Translations under genes and position numbers: made by a program
From: Leptospira sp.
GTDB taxonomy: Bacteria > Spirochaetota > Leptospiria > Leptospirales > Leptospiraceae
Assembly (NCBI GenBank): GCA_020831715.1
Contig: JAFIGA010000131.1
Location: forward strand, 1 to 56,406
Length of the DNA stretch: 56,406 nucleotides
Direction of reading: 5' to 3'
The notes under the pieces: generated by a model
The model's input: only the letters and a program-made list of their open reading frames with translations
The model's database searches: none
What the model was told of the DNA's origin: nothing
Shown: positions 7,499 through 16,107 of the stretch, in pieces
Numbering within the stretch: the first letter of the stretch is position 1
Layout: every line of letters starts with the position of its first letter

Positions 7499-8319
7499 TG
7501 ATGTTTCACTTTAACAAAATTAAATTATTTTCATTCATAGGAATTCTAATTCCTTTTTTCATTTATTCGAATTGCAGAAGTATTGAAGAGATCAATCCGG
7601 ATGATGTTGAGTTTACAGAAGCAAAGCAAGAAAAATTCTATAAGATTAATGATAAGAGAAATCAAGATTTTATTGATGAAATTCGAGCCATTCAAGAAAA
7701 ACATGTTTCCTTTGTAGCTGATTTTAGTCTTCGCATCGATAGATATGCACCCAGCAGAGAAAAATTCTATGCGGATGGAAGATTGTATTTTTCCAAAGAA
7801 ACGGGAATGATTAAGATTCAATTGATGGATAATTTCTTTGGATTGGTATTTTCCCAAGTTTTGGCTTCACCCAACCAACTTCAGGTGAAATCGGCACAAG
7901 ATGAGAGAATCCACACCCAAGGAATGGACGATCTGAACATTTATGATCCGGGTAAGAAGAAAAATATCACTATTCCTTTTCCGGTAATTTACTATTCCAT
8001 AACCGGTGATTATCTTTCTGAATTCAAGGCTCATCCTTCTTATTTCAGTCCGAATGAGAGAAGGGTATTGGTTAAAAAGAAAAAAGAAGAATACACCTAT
8101 GTCTTTGATAAAGATAAATTATCCAGTTTAGAATGGATAGCGGAAGGTAGAGGAATAAAAGCAGTGGCAAAAACCGGAGATAAACCCGGATTTCCTCCGA
8201 CCAATTTGGTTACGAAAATACTCGAATTGGAAAACGACAAAGAGACGGTTTTAATAATTACGAAGCTACGAAATGTTCGTAAGATTGAGCCTTCTCCTTC
8301 TGTATTCAAATTCCAATAA
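7498..8319 (+). CDS. Lipoprotein with LolA/LolB (DUF4292)-like fold
   Basis: 273 residues from GTG 7498; ATG 7501 is an equally good start, one codon on. The N-terminus is a spirochaete lipoprotein signal, Lys-rich then IPFFIYSNC, with C26 as the lipidated residue. The mature part begins with a charged helix and then short beta strands in the pattern of the LolA/LolB/DUF4292 half-barrel: VSFVADFSLRID, EKFYADGRLYFSKETG, MIKIQLMDNFFGLVFSQVLASP. Such proteins bind lipoprotein acyl chains or other lipids at the outer membrane. Assignment rests on strand pattern and gene context (TPR protein upstream with 1-nt overlap, CapA-family gene downstream with 1-nt overlap); sequence identity to a named LolB is not obvious. 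Confidence 0.6.
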   Translation: MMFHFNKIKLFSFIGILIPFFIYSNCRSIEEINPDDVEFTEAKQEKFYKINDKRNQDFIDEIRAIQEKHVSFVADFSLRIDRYAPSREKFYADGRLYFSKETGMIKIQLMDNFFGLVFSQVLASPNQLQVKSAQDERIHTQGMDDLNIYDPGKKKNITIPFPVIYYSITGDYLSEFKAHPSYFSPNERRVLVKKKKEEYTYVFDKDKLSSLEWIAEGRGIKAVAKTGDKPGFPPTNLVTKILELENDKETVLIITKLRNVRKIEPSPSVFKFQ

Positions 8320-9488
8320 TGATTGCAATGCGATTCGTATACATTACGGCTTTAGTTTTTATACTCTCGCATTCTTTGTTTTCCGAGGAAGTTTTACCAC
8401 CATTATTACAACCTATTGAAGAGTCGGAGGCTCCGGTCCCCCGAGAAATAATTCAAGAATCCTGGAAGCAATCCTCAACCGGCAAAAGATTGGTATTTGA
8501 CGGAACTGTAAAAATCTTGTTCGCCGGAGATATGATGTTTAATTGGGGAGTTCGTCAGTCCATAAATCAATACGGATACAATCTACCATTCGAAGATTGG
8601 AAAGATATTTTCGAAAAATCAGATTATAGCTTCATCAATTTAGAGACAACAATTTTAAGAGAAAAGCGGGAACCATTTGAAGGAAAAGCTTATGTTTTCG
8701 CCGGAGAGAAGAAGGATGTTTCTATCCTAAAAAACATAAAGGTTGACGGAGTATTCCTGGCGAACAACCATGCTATGGACTATCGTGAAGAGGGCTTGAT
8801 GGATACTATTTCCATTTTGGATGATGCAAAAATTTTTCACCTAGGTGCCGGAAGGAATTCGGAAGAAGCATATAACCCTCTACTTTTAGAAGGAAAAAAT
8901 CTCATCTTACCTGTGTTCAATGCATCTGATGTAGCGGAGAAAAATTTTCCATTTGCCAAGAACAACCAAGCAGGCGTAGCTTATTTTCACGAATCATTAT
9001 TTAAAAAAAAAGTAGGTGAATATAAAGATTCCAATACATTCCCGATTCTATCCCTTCATTGGGGACATGAATATGCTTTGGAGCCTTCTCTTGCACAGAG
9101 AAAATCGGCAAAGAGAATGTTGGACGCAGGTTTCTCCGCAGTAGTTGGACACCACCCTCATATTCCACAGGGCATCGAAATCTATAAAAATAAGCCAATA
9201 ATATATTCACTTGGGAATTTTATATTTGGATCCAAGAATCATTATCTAAATCACAATATTGTTGTTATTTTACATTATAATTCAAAAGGGTTAGCAGTAG
9301 TTGAGGTGATTCCTTCCTTCGGTAAATTCCAAAATACAGATCATATATTCTTGCCACTTGCTCCCGAAGAAGGAGATGAATTTCTAAAAGAATACAAAGT
9401 CTTGTGTAAAAAACTGGGAACAGAGCTTCACATCCAGGCAGGGAGAGGTTATGTTTTTTTGGATAAAACTATGATCAGTAAAGAGTAG
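8319..9488 (+). CDS. CapA-family (PGA_cap) metallophosphatase-like protein, exported
   Basis: 389 residues with an N-terminal signal peptide (FVYITALVFILSHSLFS). The CapA/PGA_cap domain occupies about residues 65-340, with the family motifs in order: ILFAGDMMFNWG, FINLETT, LANNHAMDY, LSLHWGHEY, VVGHHPHIPQGIE and IIYSLGNFIFG. The His/Asp/Asn residues form the calcineurin-like metal site. Bacterial relatives take part in poly-gamma-glutamate export or in envelope glycan and peptide modification; no capB or capC is present, so polyglutamate synthesis is not implied. The start codon overlaps the upstream stop (TAATG); an alternative ATG lies at 8328. The 3' end overlaps the convergent membrane-protein gene by 40 bp. 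Confidence 0.85.
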   Translation: MIAMRFVYITALVFILSHSLFSEEVLPPLLQPIEESEAPVPREIIQESWKQSSTGKRLVFDGTVKILFAGDMMFNWGVRQSINQYGYNLPFEDWKDIFEKSDYSFINLETTILREKREPFEGKAYVFAGEKKDVSILKNIKVDGVFLANNHAMDYREEGLMDTISILDDAKIFHLGAGRNSEEAYNPLLLEGKNLILPVFNASDVAEKNFPFAKNNQAGVAYFHESLFKKKVGEYKDSNTFPILSLHWGHEYALEPSLAQRKSAKRMLDAGFSAVVGHHPHIPQGIEIYKNKPIIYSLGNFIFGSKNHYLNHNIVVILHYNSKGLAVVEVIPSFGKFQNTDHIFLPLAPEEGDEFLKEYKVLCKKLGTELHIQAGRGYVFLDKTMISKE

Positions 9489-10153
9489 ATCCAAAATAAA
9501 ATAAAACTGAGGATTAAAAATAATATCCCCAATTCAATTAAATTCAATCTTATAAAACTACTTAGCCAAAACAAGAAAGCCGTTTGCATAAAAATTGCCT
9601 GAGTCTTTAGAATTATCCCCTTTTCATAAAGCCATAACCTCATGCTTAAGTATCCTGCTATGGCAAAAAGTAGTCCCCATTTTAAATTGGTAAACCAGGA
9701 TAGAAGAGCTAAAGGTTGTAACATTTTGTCCTCAGAGTTGGCATCGAGGATAGCCTGTAGTTGAAAATTTTCCCCAATGTCACCGAGTGCCGAAAGAATC
9801 AAAAGACCTGATAAAAAATAGACCTGTCCGATTTTTTCTGAATTTCTATAGCTAAATCCAATAATCTGTAAGAAAAAAATCACATAAAGGACGATGAGAA
9901 CAATTTGATACAATAAAACCGATTTAAACTGTTCGATATAGCTCATAAATTCTTCATTCTCCGGACCACCGAGAATTCCGTAGATATCATCGGGGATATT
10001 GGCAAGGGAAATGCCTAAAATTGTGGAGGTGAGTCCGCTATGATTTCGAAGAACAGGTTCATCGGGAATTTCCCGATGGATAAGGAGGAACCCTATCCCA
10101 AGAAATATTCCGACAATGATAGTAGCTAGATGATTTTTGAAATTTTTATCCAT
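9449..10153 (-). CDS. Multi-pass integral membrane protein of unknown function
   Basis: About 234 residues from ATG 10153; an in-frame start 42 nt further up (10195) would add a short polar leader and is less likely. I see about six hydrophobic segments: TIIVGIFLGIGFLLI, VLLYQIVLIVLYVIFFLQI, VYFLSGLLILSALG, WGLLFAIAGYLSM, AIFMQTAFLFWL and LGILFLILSFILFWIYSLLII, with a soluble loop after the first. No family motif is recognised. It converges on the CapA-family gene and its start is 142 bp from divergent rpsF. Confidence 0.65.
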   Translation of the reverse strand: MDKNFKNHLATIIVGIFLGIGFLLIHREIPDEPVLRNHSGLTSTILGISLANIPDDIYGILGGPENEEFMSYIEQFKSVLLYQIVLIVLYVIFFLQIIGFSYRNSEKIGQVYFLSGLLILSALGDIGENFQLQAILDANSEDKMLQPLALLSWFTNLKWGLLFAIAGYLSMRLWLYEKGIILKTQAIFMQTAFLFWLSSFIRLNLIELGILFLILSFILFWIYSLLIIVLSKKT

Positions 10154-10259
10154 GAAAAGATAATTACAGAAAATTACTGATTGGAAATATTGCAAGCCGG
10201 TTTGAAAAAACCTCTTGTCGCCCAGGCTTTTTCCAGAAAAATGGTGAAATAACGTCTTC

Positions 10260-10278
10260 TATCCCAGCGAATGGGATA
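10260..10278 (+). promoter_or_regulatory. Hairpin in the rpsF leader
   Basis: TATCCCA-gcgaa-TGGGATA is a perfect 7-bp stem-loop ending 8 nt before the AGGAG (10287-10291) of rpsF. TGGG-atata-CCCA overlaps it (10272-10284), giving an alternative pairing closer to the ribosome site. S6:S18 feedback on an rpsF leader is known in other bacteria; the known motif's bulged CCG is not evident here, so autoregulation is only possible. Confidence 0.35.
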
Positions 10279-10295
10279 TACCCATAGGAGAAAAC

Positions 10296-10571
10296 ATGAG
10301 ACAATATGAAATTACGGCGGTCTATCGATCGAATGCCGTTGAAGAAACCAAGAATGCCTTCAAGGAAACCCTTGCCAAGCATTCTGTAACCATTTCTACT
10401 GAAGAAGATTGGGGAACCAAAAAGCTGTGGCATCCTGTTGATGGCCAAGAAAATGGTTTTTTTAACTTTTTCAAATGCCAAGCAGAGCCAACTGTTATCG
10501 AAAAAATCGAAAACGAAGCTAAGATCAATCAGAATATACTAAAAGCGATGGTTATTAGAGTCGATGGCTAA
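10296..10571 (+). CDS. rpsF: 30S ribosomal protein bS6
   Basis: 91 residues, slightly short for the family. The N-terminus MRQYEITAVYRS is the characteristic first strand, and WGTKKLWHPVDGQENGFFNFF matches the conserved central loop that contacts bS18. It binds 16S rRNA with bS18 on the platform of the small subunit. AGGAG lies 4 nt before the start. It is first in the conserved run rpsF-ssb-rpsR-rplI-dnaB, and its stop overlaps the ssb start by 8 nt. Confidence 0.97.
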   Translation: MRQYEITAVYRSNAVEETKNAFKETLAKHSVTISTEEDWGTKKLWHPVDGQENGFFNFFKCQAEPTVIEKIENEAKINQNILKAMVIRVDG

Positions 10572-11040
10572 TGATCTGAACAAAGTCCTCCTCATTGCTC
10601 GTCTGACAAGAGATCCTGATTATAAAAATATCAATGGAACATCTCTAGTTAATTTCGGTGTTGCAAATAACCGAACTTATGTGGCGAATGGTGAGAAGAA
10701 AGAAGAGACTCATTATTTTGACTGCGAAGCCTGGGGCAAGCTTGCCGATATCATTCGTCAATATGCCACCAAGGGTAAGCAAGTCATGATTGAAGGTCGA
10801 TTGAAATATGATTCTTGGGACACACCCGATGGCAAGAAAGCCAGTAGAATCAAAGTTTTTGTCGAGAATCTTCAATTACTCGGATCACCTTCCGGTGGAT
10901 CCGGTGGAAGAGAATCTTCCGGAGGATATCCAGATCAGAAATATGATTCGCCTAGTTACCCAAGCAATTCCGGTGGAGACTCCGGTTCTCAATTTGGTGA
11001 ATACGAATCACAAGCATCGTCCGATGACGAACCATTTTAA
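10564..11040 (+). CDS. ssb: Single-stranded DNA-binding protein
   Basis: 158 residues. The OB fold spans residues 1-105: LNKVLLIARLTRDPDYKN, VNFGVANNR, THYFDCEAWGKLADI, KGKQVMIEGRLKYDSW. A Gly/Ser-rich flexible linker follows, ending in the acidic tip SSDDEPF that recruits replication and repair partners. It protects ssDNA during replication and recombination, working with DnaB and RecO encoded nearby. It overlaps rpsF by 8 nt in another frame, so expression is probably coupled. Confidence 0.97.
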   Translation: MANDLNKVLLIARLTRDPDYKNINGTSLVNFGVANNRTYVANGEKKEETHYFDCEAWGKLADIIRQYATKGKQVMIEGRLKYDSWDTPDGKKASRIKVFVENLQLLGSPSGGSGGRESSGGYPDQKYDSPSYPSNSGGDSGSQFGEYESQASSDDEPF

Positions 11041-11068
11041 TACCAATTTTCAATAGGAATAATAAATT

Positions 11069-11389
11069 ATGAATGAAGAAGTAGAAGATAAACAAGGTTA
11101 TGATAGATCCTCTGATGATGATAGAGGCTACAGAGGAAAAGACGGGGAGAGTAAATTCCCGAGAAAGAACCCTAAATACAAAAAGAAAGTTTGTAAGTTC
11201 TGTGTAGATAAAGATATGGAAGCAAGTTTGGATTACAAAAGAACTGATATTTTGGAAAGATTTATCACCAATCGTGGTAAGATCATTCCAAGAAGAATTA
11301 CCGGAACTTGTGCTAAACACCAAAGAGTTCTTGCTAGAGAAATCAGAAAGTCTAGAAGCATCGGTCTTCTTCCATTTAAGGTTCTGTAG
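11069..11389 (+). CDS. rpsR: 30S ribosomal protein bS18 with acidic N-terminal extension
   Basis: 106 residues against about 75 in most bacteria. The conserved part begins near residue 37 with [32 protein letters not shown] and [14 protein letters not shown]. The two CxxC-like cysteines and the TC near residue 80 may bind zinc, as in Cys-containing S18 paralogues. The first ~33 residues are very acidic and Arg/Gly-rich, probably disordered. It pairs with bS6 on the small-subunit platform and lies 28 nt after ssb. Confidence 0.96.
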   Translation: MNEEVEDKQGYDRSSDDDRGYRGKDGESKFPRKNPKYKKKVCKFCVDKDMEASLDYKRTDILERFITNRGKIIPRRITGTCAKHQRVLAREIRKSRSIGLLPFKVL

Positions 11390-11401
11390 GGAGTTGTCAG
11401 T

Positions 11402-11848
11402 ATGAAAGTAATTTTACAAAAAGATGTAACAAATCTAGGTGATGCAGGTGATGTGAAAGAAGTGGCGGATGGTTATGCCAGAAACTTTCTCATTCCTAAG
11501 AAATTTGCTGTAAGAGCAAGTGCAGGTTCTACAAAGATGGCTCTCCACCAAAAGAGACTAGCTGAACTGAAAAAGGAAAAAAGAGCTAAATCGATGAAAG
11601 AATTGGCTTCTTCCATCAATGGGCAATCGGTTACTGTTAAAGTTAAAGTTGGTGAAAATGAGAAAATTTTCGGATCTGTAACAGCACAGGATATTGCGCA
11701 AGCATTAGCTAATAAAGGTTTTGAAATTGATAAAAGAAGAATTGATTTGGATCAACCAATCAAATCTCTTGGAGAGTTCAAAATTCGTTTGAAATTGGCT
11801 GATGGTATTCAAGCGGAGATAACTCTCACAATTGAAGGCGAATCCTAA
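11402..11848 (+). CDS. rplI: 50S ribosomal protein bL9
   Basis: 148 residues, normal length. The N-terminal domain has MKVILQKDVTNLGDAGDVKEVADGYARNFLIPK (the family signature), then a long helix rich in Lys and Glu, then the C-terminal domain with NEKIFGSVTAQDIA and IKSLGEFKIRLKL. It binds 23S rRNA near the L1 stalk. It is 12 nt downstream of rpsR and 24 nt upstream of dnaB. Confidence 0.97.
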   Translation: MKVILQKDVTNLGDAGDVKEVADGYARNFLIPKKFAVRASAGSTKMALHQKRLAELKKEKRAKSMKELASSINGQSVTVKVKVGENEKIFGSVTAQDIAQALANKGFEIDKRRIDLDQPIKSLGEFKIRLKLADGIQAEITLTIEGES

Positions 11849-11872
11849 GATTATTAGGTAACCAATATACCC

Positions 11873-13219
11873 ATGAGTTCCGGAACCCTCCATGAGGTTG
11901 AGACAGAGAAATCACTTTTAGGTACTCTTCTCATGAAGGGTATGGGTGGAAGAGGAGAACTCGTTCTAAAGCCGGTGGATTTCTATATTGAAGTCCACCA
12001 AAGAATATATACTGCCATTGAAGATCTAGCCGCACTCGGTGTGGAAATAGACCCTATTTCGGTAATCAATCATCTAAAAGAAACAGGAAATGTAAAAGAT
12101 GAGAACAAAGACGTGGAATATATCATGTCTCTGTACCGAGATACGATTCCAACTCACTCAATTGAATACTACATAGGAAGAATCAGAAGACTTTCCGACC
12201 GAAGAAAATACCAAAAGGCTCTTATGGAGGCAAGTGAAGATCTCCAAGACGCTCAAGGTGATAACGATACTATTTTTGCCCGTATAGAACAGGCTCTCAT
12301 GGATATTTCCAGGGTGGAGAGATCCAAGGGGCTTCGCCTAGTAAAAGAAGACACACAGGATTTAATAGACTATGTAAAGCTTTTATTGGAAAATAAGGGC
12401 GGGATAATGGGTTTAAGAACTCATTATAGTGAGTTAGATGATCTTACCGGTGGATTCAAATCGCATGAGTTGATTGTACTGGCGGCAAGACCCGGTAATG
12501 GAAAGACAACATTTGCCCTCAATATTGCTGCCAATGTAGCTTTAAAAGAAAAGAAAGTCGTTGCCATCTTCACTACAGAGATGAGTCGAACAGAGATGCT
12601 TTTAAAAATGATCTGTGCGGAAGCTCGTATTGATTCGAAGCTTCTGCAGAGTGGAAGTATTCCTGCAAGTCAATCCAAATCCCTGTTAATGGCAATCACC
12701 AATATCACTTCTGCTCCTATCTATATCGATGACTCGGGAAACTTTTCGGTTCAAGAAATTGCCGCAAGAGTGAGGCAGTTGAAAACCAATGAAGATATCG
12801 GTTTGGTTATCGTTGACTATATTCAGTTGGTCAACGATCCTAAGGCTGCAGGTCAGGGTAGACAGGTGGAAGTTTCCAGTGTTTCCAGAAATTTAAAGTT
12901 ATTAACCAGAGATGCGAATTGTCCCATACTTGCCCTTTCGCAAATGTCCAGAGAAGTTGAAAAGAGAACCAAGGATCAGAGACCGGTTCTGTCCGACTTA
13001 CGGGAATCAGGTGCGATTGAGCAGGATGCCGACATTGTTGCATTCATTCATATAGAAGAAAAAGTGAAGGGTGATGAAACTCCTCCTGAAAAGAAAGGGA
13101 AAGCCGACATCATCATAGCAAAAAACAGAGCAGGTGCACTGAAAACTTTCGAGTTATTGTTTACACCAAAATACAGTAGATTTGATAATATCAGTATCTC
13201 TGAACAAGTCCATAATTAA
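11873..13219 (+). CDS. dnaB: Replicative DNA helicase DnaB
   Basis: 448 residues. The N-terminal primase-interacting helical domain covers about 1-110 ([14 protein letters not shown]). The RecA-like ATPase follows: Walker [14 protein letters not shown] near residue 205, H/Walker B region [35 protein letters not shown], and KNRAG carrying the basic finger. It unwinds DNA ahead of the replisome as a hexamer. No intein is present. It closes the conserved ribosomal/replication run and is followed 20 nt later by aspS. Confidence 0.97.
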   Translation: MSSGTLHEVETEKSLLGTLLMKGMGGRGELVLKPVDFYIEVHQRIYTAIEDLAALGVEIDPISVINHLKETGNVKDENKDVEYIMSLYRDTIPTHSIEYYIGRIRRLSDRRKYQKALMEASEDLQDAQGDNDTIFARIEQALMDISRVERSKGLRLVKEDTQDLIDYVKLLLENKGGIMGLRTHYSELDDLTGGFKSHELIVLAARPGNGKTTFALNIAANVALKEKKVVAIFTTEMSRTEMLLKMICAEARIDSKLLQSGSIPASQSKSLLMAITNITSAPIYIDDSGNFSVQEIAARVRQLKTNEDIGLVIVDYIQLVNDPKAAGQGRQVEVSSVSRNLKLLTRDANCPILALSQMSREVEKRTKDQRPVLSDLRESGAIEQDADIVAFIHIEEKVKGDETPPEKKGKADIIIAKNRAGALKTFELLFTPKYSRFDNISISEQVHN

Positions 13220-13239
13220 GAAAAACGAAGGAATTAACA

Positions 13240-15048
13240 TTGAAAGATTGGGTTAGAAAGAATTTTAAAAATCGCGTTCATGCCGAGAGCTTAACAACCA
13301 AAGATATAGGAAAGAAGGTATTTCTGTGCGGCTGGGCTTTTCGTTTTAGAGACCAAGGCGGGGTGATATTCATCGATCTTAGAGACCGCTCCGGCATAGT
13401 TCAGATTGTAGCAAGAAAGGAAGCTCTAGGTGAATCCTTTCATCTTGCGGAAAAAATTCGTTCTGAGTTTGTGATTGCAGTGGAAGGTGAATTGGTCGCA
13501 CGCGATAAGGAAGCTGTCAATCCCAAGATGAAAACAGGAGAGGTGGAGATCATACTTTCTTCTCTGGAAATTTTGAATACATCCAAAACTCCTCCATTCT
13601 CTCTCGATGAATACGACGCCAGTGGAGAAGAAGTTCGATTGAAATATCGTTACTTGGATATGAGAACGAATGAGTTGAAAGATAGAATGATAATGCGCCA
13701 CAAATTGATATTTGCCATTAGAAATTATCTGAATAAAAAAGAATTTTTGGAAATTGAAACACCCATATTAAACAAGTCCACGCCCGAAGGAGCTAGAGAC
13801 TTTTTGGTTCCTTCGAGATTGAATGCGGGAGAATTCTACGCACTTCCTCAATCTCCACAGATTTTCAAGCAGATACTTATGATTGGTGGGATGGAAAAAT
13901 ATTTCCAAATTGTAAAATGCTTTCGAGACGAAGACCTAAGAGCCGATAGACAACCGGAATTCACTCAATTGGATATGGAGTATGCCTTCGTGGACGAAGA
14001 AGAAATTCAGGCTTCTATCGAAGATATGATGAAGGAAGTATTTTCTGAAGTTTTTCAAAAGAATATAACAACGCCTTTTCCCAGAATGGTTTACAAGCAA
14101 GCAATTGAAGAATACGGTTCGGATAAACCGGATCTTAGATTTGGTATGAAGCTAGTGAATGTATCCGAAATAGTTAAGGATTGTGATTTTCAGGTTTTCA
14201 CAGGAGCACTTCAATCAGGTGGGATTGTGAAAGCAATTTGTGTTCCCGGAGGAGCACAGATTTCCAGAAAAGAAATAGATGAGCTTACCCAATGGTTGGG
14301 TCGAGATTATAGATCCAAAGGTCTTGCCTATATGAAGCATGGCGCAAATGGTCTAGAGTCAACTATTACCAAGAGATTTAGCGAAGAAGCATTGACTAAA
14401 CTTGCGAAAGCAATGAATTCCAAAGAGGGAGATATGCTTTTTTTCGGTGCGGACAAGCCATCTATAGTTCATAATAGCTTGGGTGCTTTGAGATTGAAGC
14501 TTGCCGATAAGTATGAGACACCTAATCCCGATGAGTTGAATTTTTCTTGGATAGTGGATTTCCCAATGTTTGAAAAAGATGAAGAAACCAATTCATGGAT
14601 CTCTTTACATCATCCGTTCACATCTCCCAAGTCAGAAGATATGCCATTGTTAGATGATTTGATGGATGCTTCCAAAAACTTCCAGGGTGAAGTTCGTGCA
14701 AAAGCCTACGATCTAGTCTTGAATGGTAACGAAATTGGTGGAGGATCAATTCGTATTTTTGACGAAAGTCTTCAGACTAAAGTTTTTCAGATACTGGGAA
14801 TTGATGCAGAATCTGCGAAAGAAAAATTCGGTTTTCTTTTGGATGCTTTGAGTTTCGGTGCTCCTCCGCATGGTGGAATTGCATTTGGTATAGATCGAAT
14901 TCTCATGATTTTAACGAAAGCAGATTCCATTCGGGATGTAATTGCATTCCCCAAGACGCAAAAAGGAACCTGTATGATGAGTGGATGTCCTACTCCTGTA
15001 GGTGCCGATCAATTGGAAGAATTGAAGCTTCGCGCCATTAAATTGTAG
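13240..15048 (+). CDS. aspS: Aspartyl-tRNA synthetase, bacterial type
   Basis: 602 residues, class II synthetase. The start is TTG at 13240 with GAAGGA about 8 nt upstream; the next ATG would cut into the anticodon-binding OB domain. Domain order: OB fold (1-110, [23 protein letters not shown]), catalytic core with [18 protein letters not shown] (motif 2), the bacterial GAD insertion (about 290-420), and motif 3 [14 protein letters not shown]. It charges tRNA-Asp. Whether it also charges tRNA-Asn depends on whether gatCAB or asnS is present elsewhere. Confidence 0.96.
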   Translation: MKDWVRKNFKNRVHAESLTTKDIGKKVFLCGWAFRFRDQGGVIFIDLRDRSGIVQIVARKEALGESFHLAEKIRSEFVIAVEGELVARDKEAVNPKMKTGEVEIILSSLEILNTSKTPPFSLDEYDASGEEVRLKYRYLDMRTNELKDRMIMRHKLIFAIRNYLNKKEFLEIETPILNKSTPEGARDFLVPSRLNAGEFYALPQSPQIFKQILMIGGMEKYFQIVKCFRDEDLRADRQPEFTQLDMEYAFVDEEEIQASIEDMMKEVFSEVFQKNITTPFPRMVYKQAIEEYGSDKPDLRFGMKLVNVSEIVKDCDFQVFTGALQSGGIVKAICVPGGAQISRKEIDELTQWLGRDYRSKGLAYMKHGANGLESTITKRFSEEALTKLAKAMNSKEGDMLFFGADKPSIVHNSLGALRLKLADKYETPNPDELNFSWIVDFPMFEKDEETNSWISLHHPFTSPKSEDMPLLDDLMDASKNFQGEVRAKAYDLVLNGNEIGGGSIRIFDESLQTKVFQILGIDAESAKEKFGFLLDALSFGAPPHGGIAFGIDRILMILTKADSIRDVIAFPKTQKGTCMMSGCPTPVGADQLEELKLRAIKL

Positions 15049-15064
15049 AATTCATATTTTTTCC

Positions 15065-15093
15065 TTGTCAAAATGGAGAGAATCGTCTACAAT
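15065..15093 (+). promoter_or_regulatory. Promoter for the phoH-pgpH-ybeY-recO operon
   Basis: TTGTCA (15065-15070), a spacer of exactly 17 nt, and TACAAT (15088-15093). It lies between aspS and phoH and would give a leader of about 20 nt with AGGGGTG (15104-15110) as ribosome-binding site 10 nt before the TTG start. Confidence 0.6.
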
Positions 15094-15120
15094 CAAAACA
15101 CATAGGGGTGTGCATCCATT

Positions 15121-16107
15121 TTGATAGGAGAGAGCCAGAATTTTTCATTTGCCAATCAAGAATTATACCAAAATGTCTGCGGTATAGGTGATAACCGTCT
15201 TAGAGATGTAGAGAAGCAATTGAAAATTAAAATTATTCCCCGAGGGATAAGTCTAATATTCCAAGGGGATGATGAAAGGGTCGATCTAGCTCATGGATTT
15301 TTTTCTGAGTTACAAACAGTTTTACTCTCTAGACCTGATGTAGCTTATTTTGATCAAGAAGATCTGAACACCGAGATACAAAAGCTATTTCCAAAATATA
15401 TGAATCCAACAGTCAAGCCCCCATCAGATAGCGTAGAGTGGACACCTACCAATAGAGTTTTTACAAGTTTTAAAGGAAAGCCCATATTTCCTCGAACCGA
15501 GAATCAAGAAAAATTCACAGATAGTTTAAAGAATAATTATATAAGCTTTGCATTGGGACCTGCCGGAACCGGAAAAACATTCCTTTCTATAGCAGTTGCT
15601 TGTCGCTTGATGCAGACAGGAGAAGTGGATCGATTGGTTCTTACAAGACCGGCTGTGGAAGCAGGTGAGAGCTTGGGATTTCTTCCGGGGGATTTAGTGC
15701 AAAAAGTCAATCCATACCTTCGACCAATCTATGATGCCTTACATGAATGCATAGGTTTTGAAAAAACAACAGAGTTGATCTCTGTTGGTAAGATTGAAAT
15801 TGCACCGATTGCTTTTATGCGGGGAAGAACTCTTTCTAATTCATTTATCATTTTGGATGAAGCTCAAAACTGTACGCTTCCCCAGTTAAAAATGTTTCTC
15901 ACAAGATTCGGTAAGAATTCTCGAATGAGTGTCTCCGGTGATATCACTCAGATTGATTTGGAACACGGTAGATCCGGTCTTGAAAAAACGGTAAATATTT
16001 TAAATGATACAAAAGGAATTGGAATAGTTCAATTCAATGATAAAGATATAACAAGACACCCAATCGTGTCCACAATAGTTAAGAAATTCGAAGGAAGAGG
16101 ATTATGA
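15121..16107 (+). CDS. phoH: PhoH-family P-loop ATPase
   Basis: 328 residues from TTG 15121, chosen because AGGGGTG sits upstream and the sequence following it aligns with the PhoH N-terminus (KH-like region, [17 protein letters not shown]). The ATPase core has Walker [13 protein letters not shown] near residue 150, [20 protein letters not shown], the MRGRTL stretch and Walker [12 protein letters not shown], all PhoH hallmarks. The family is linked to RNA handling, and phoH next to ybeY is a widely conserved pairing for rRNA quality control. It overlaps pgpH by 4 nt (ATGA). Confidence 0.93.
   Translation: MIGESQNFSFANQELYQNVCGIGDNRLRDVEKQLKIKIIPRGISLIFQGDDERVDLAHGFFSELQTVLLSRPDVAYFDQEDLNTEIQKLFPKYMNPTVKPPSDSVEWTPTNRVFTSFKGKPIFPRTENQEKFTDSLKNNYISFALGPAGTGKTFLSIAVACRLMQTGEVDRLVLTRPAVEAGESLGFLPGDLVQKVNPYLRPIYDALHECIGFEKTTELISVGKIEIAPIAFMRGRTLSNSFIILDEAQNCTLPQLKMFLTRFGKNSRMSVSGDITQIDLEHGRSGLEKTVNILNDTKGIGIVQFNDKDITRHPIVSTIVKKFEGRGL

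Noticed and set aside
8319..9488. CapA-family gene as part of a poly-gamma-glutamate capsule locus
   Set aside because: No capB, capC or capE is next to it; the neighbours are a TPR protein and a LolA/LolB-like lipoprotein.
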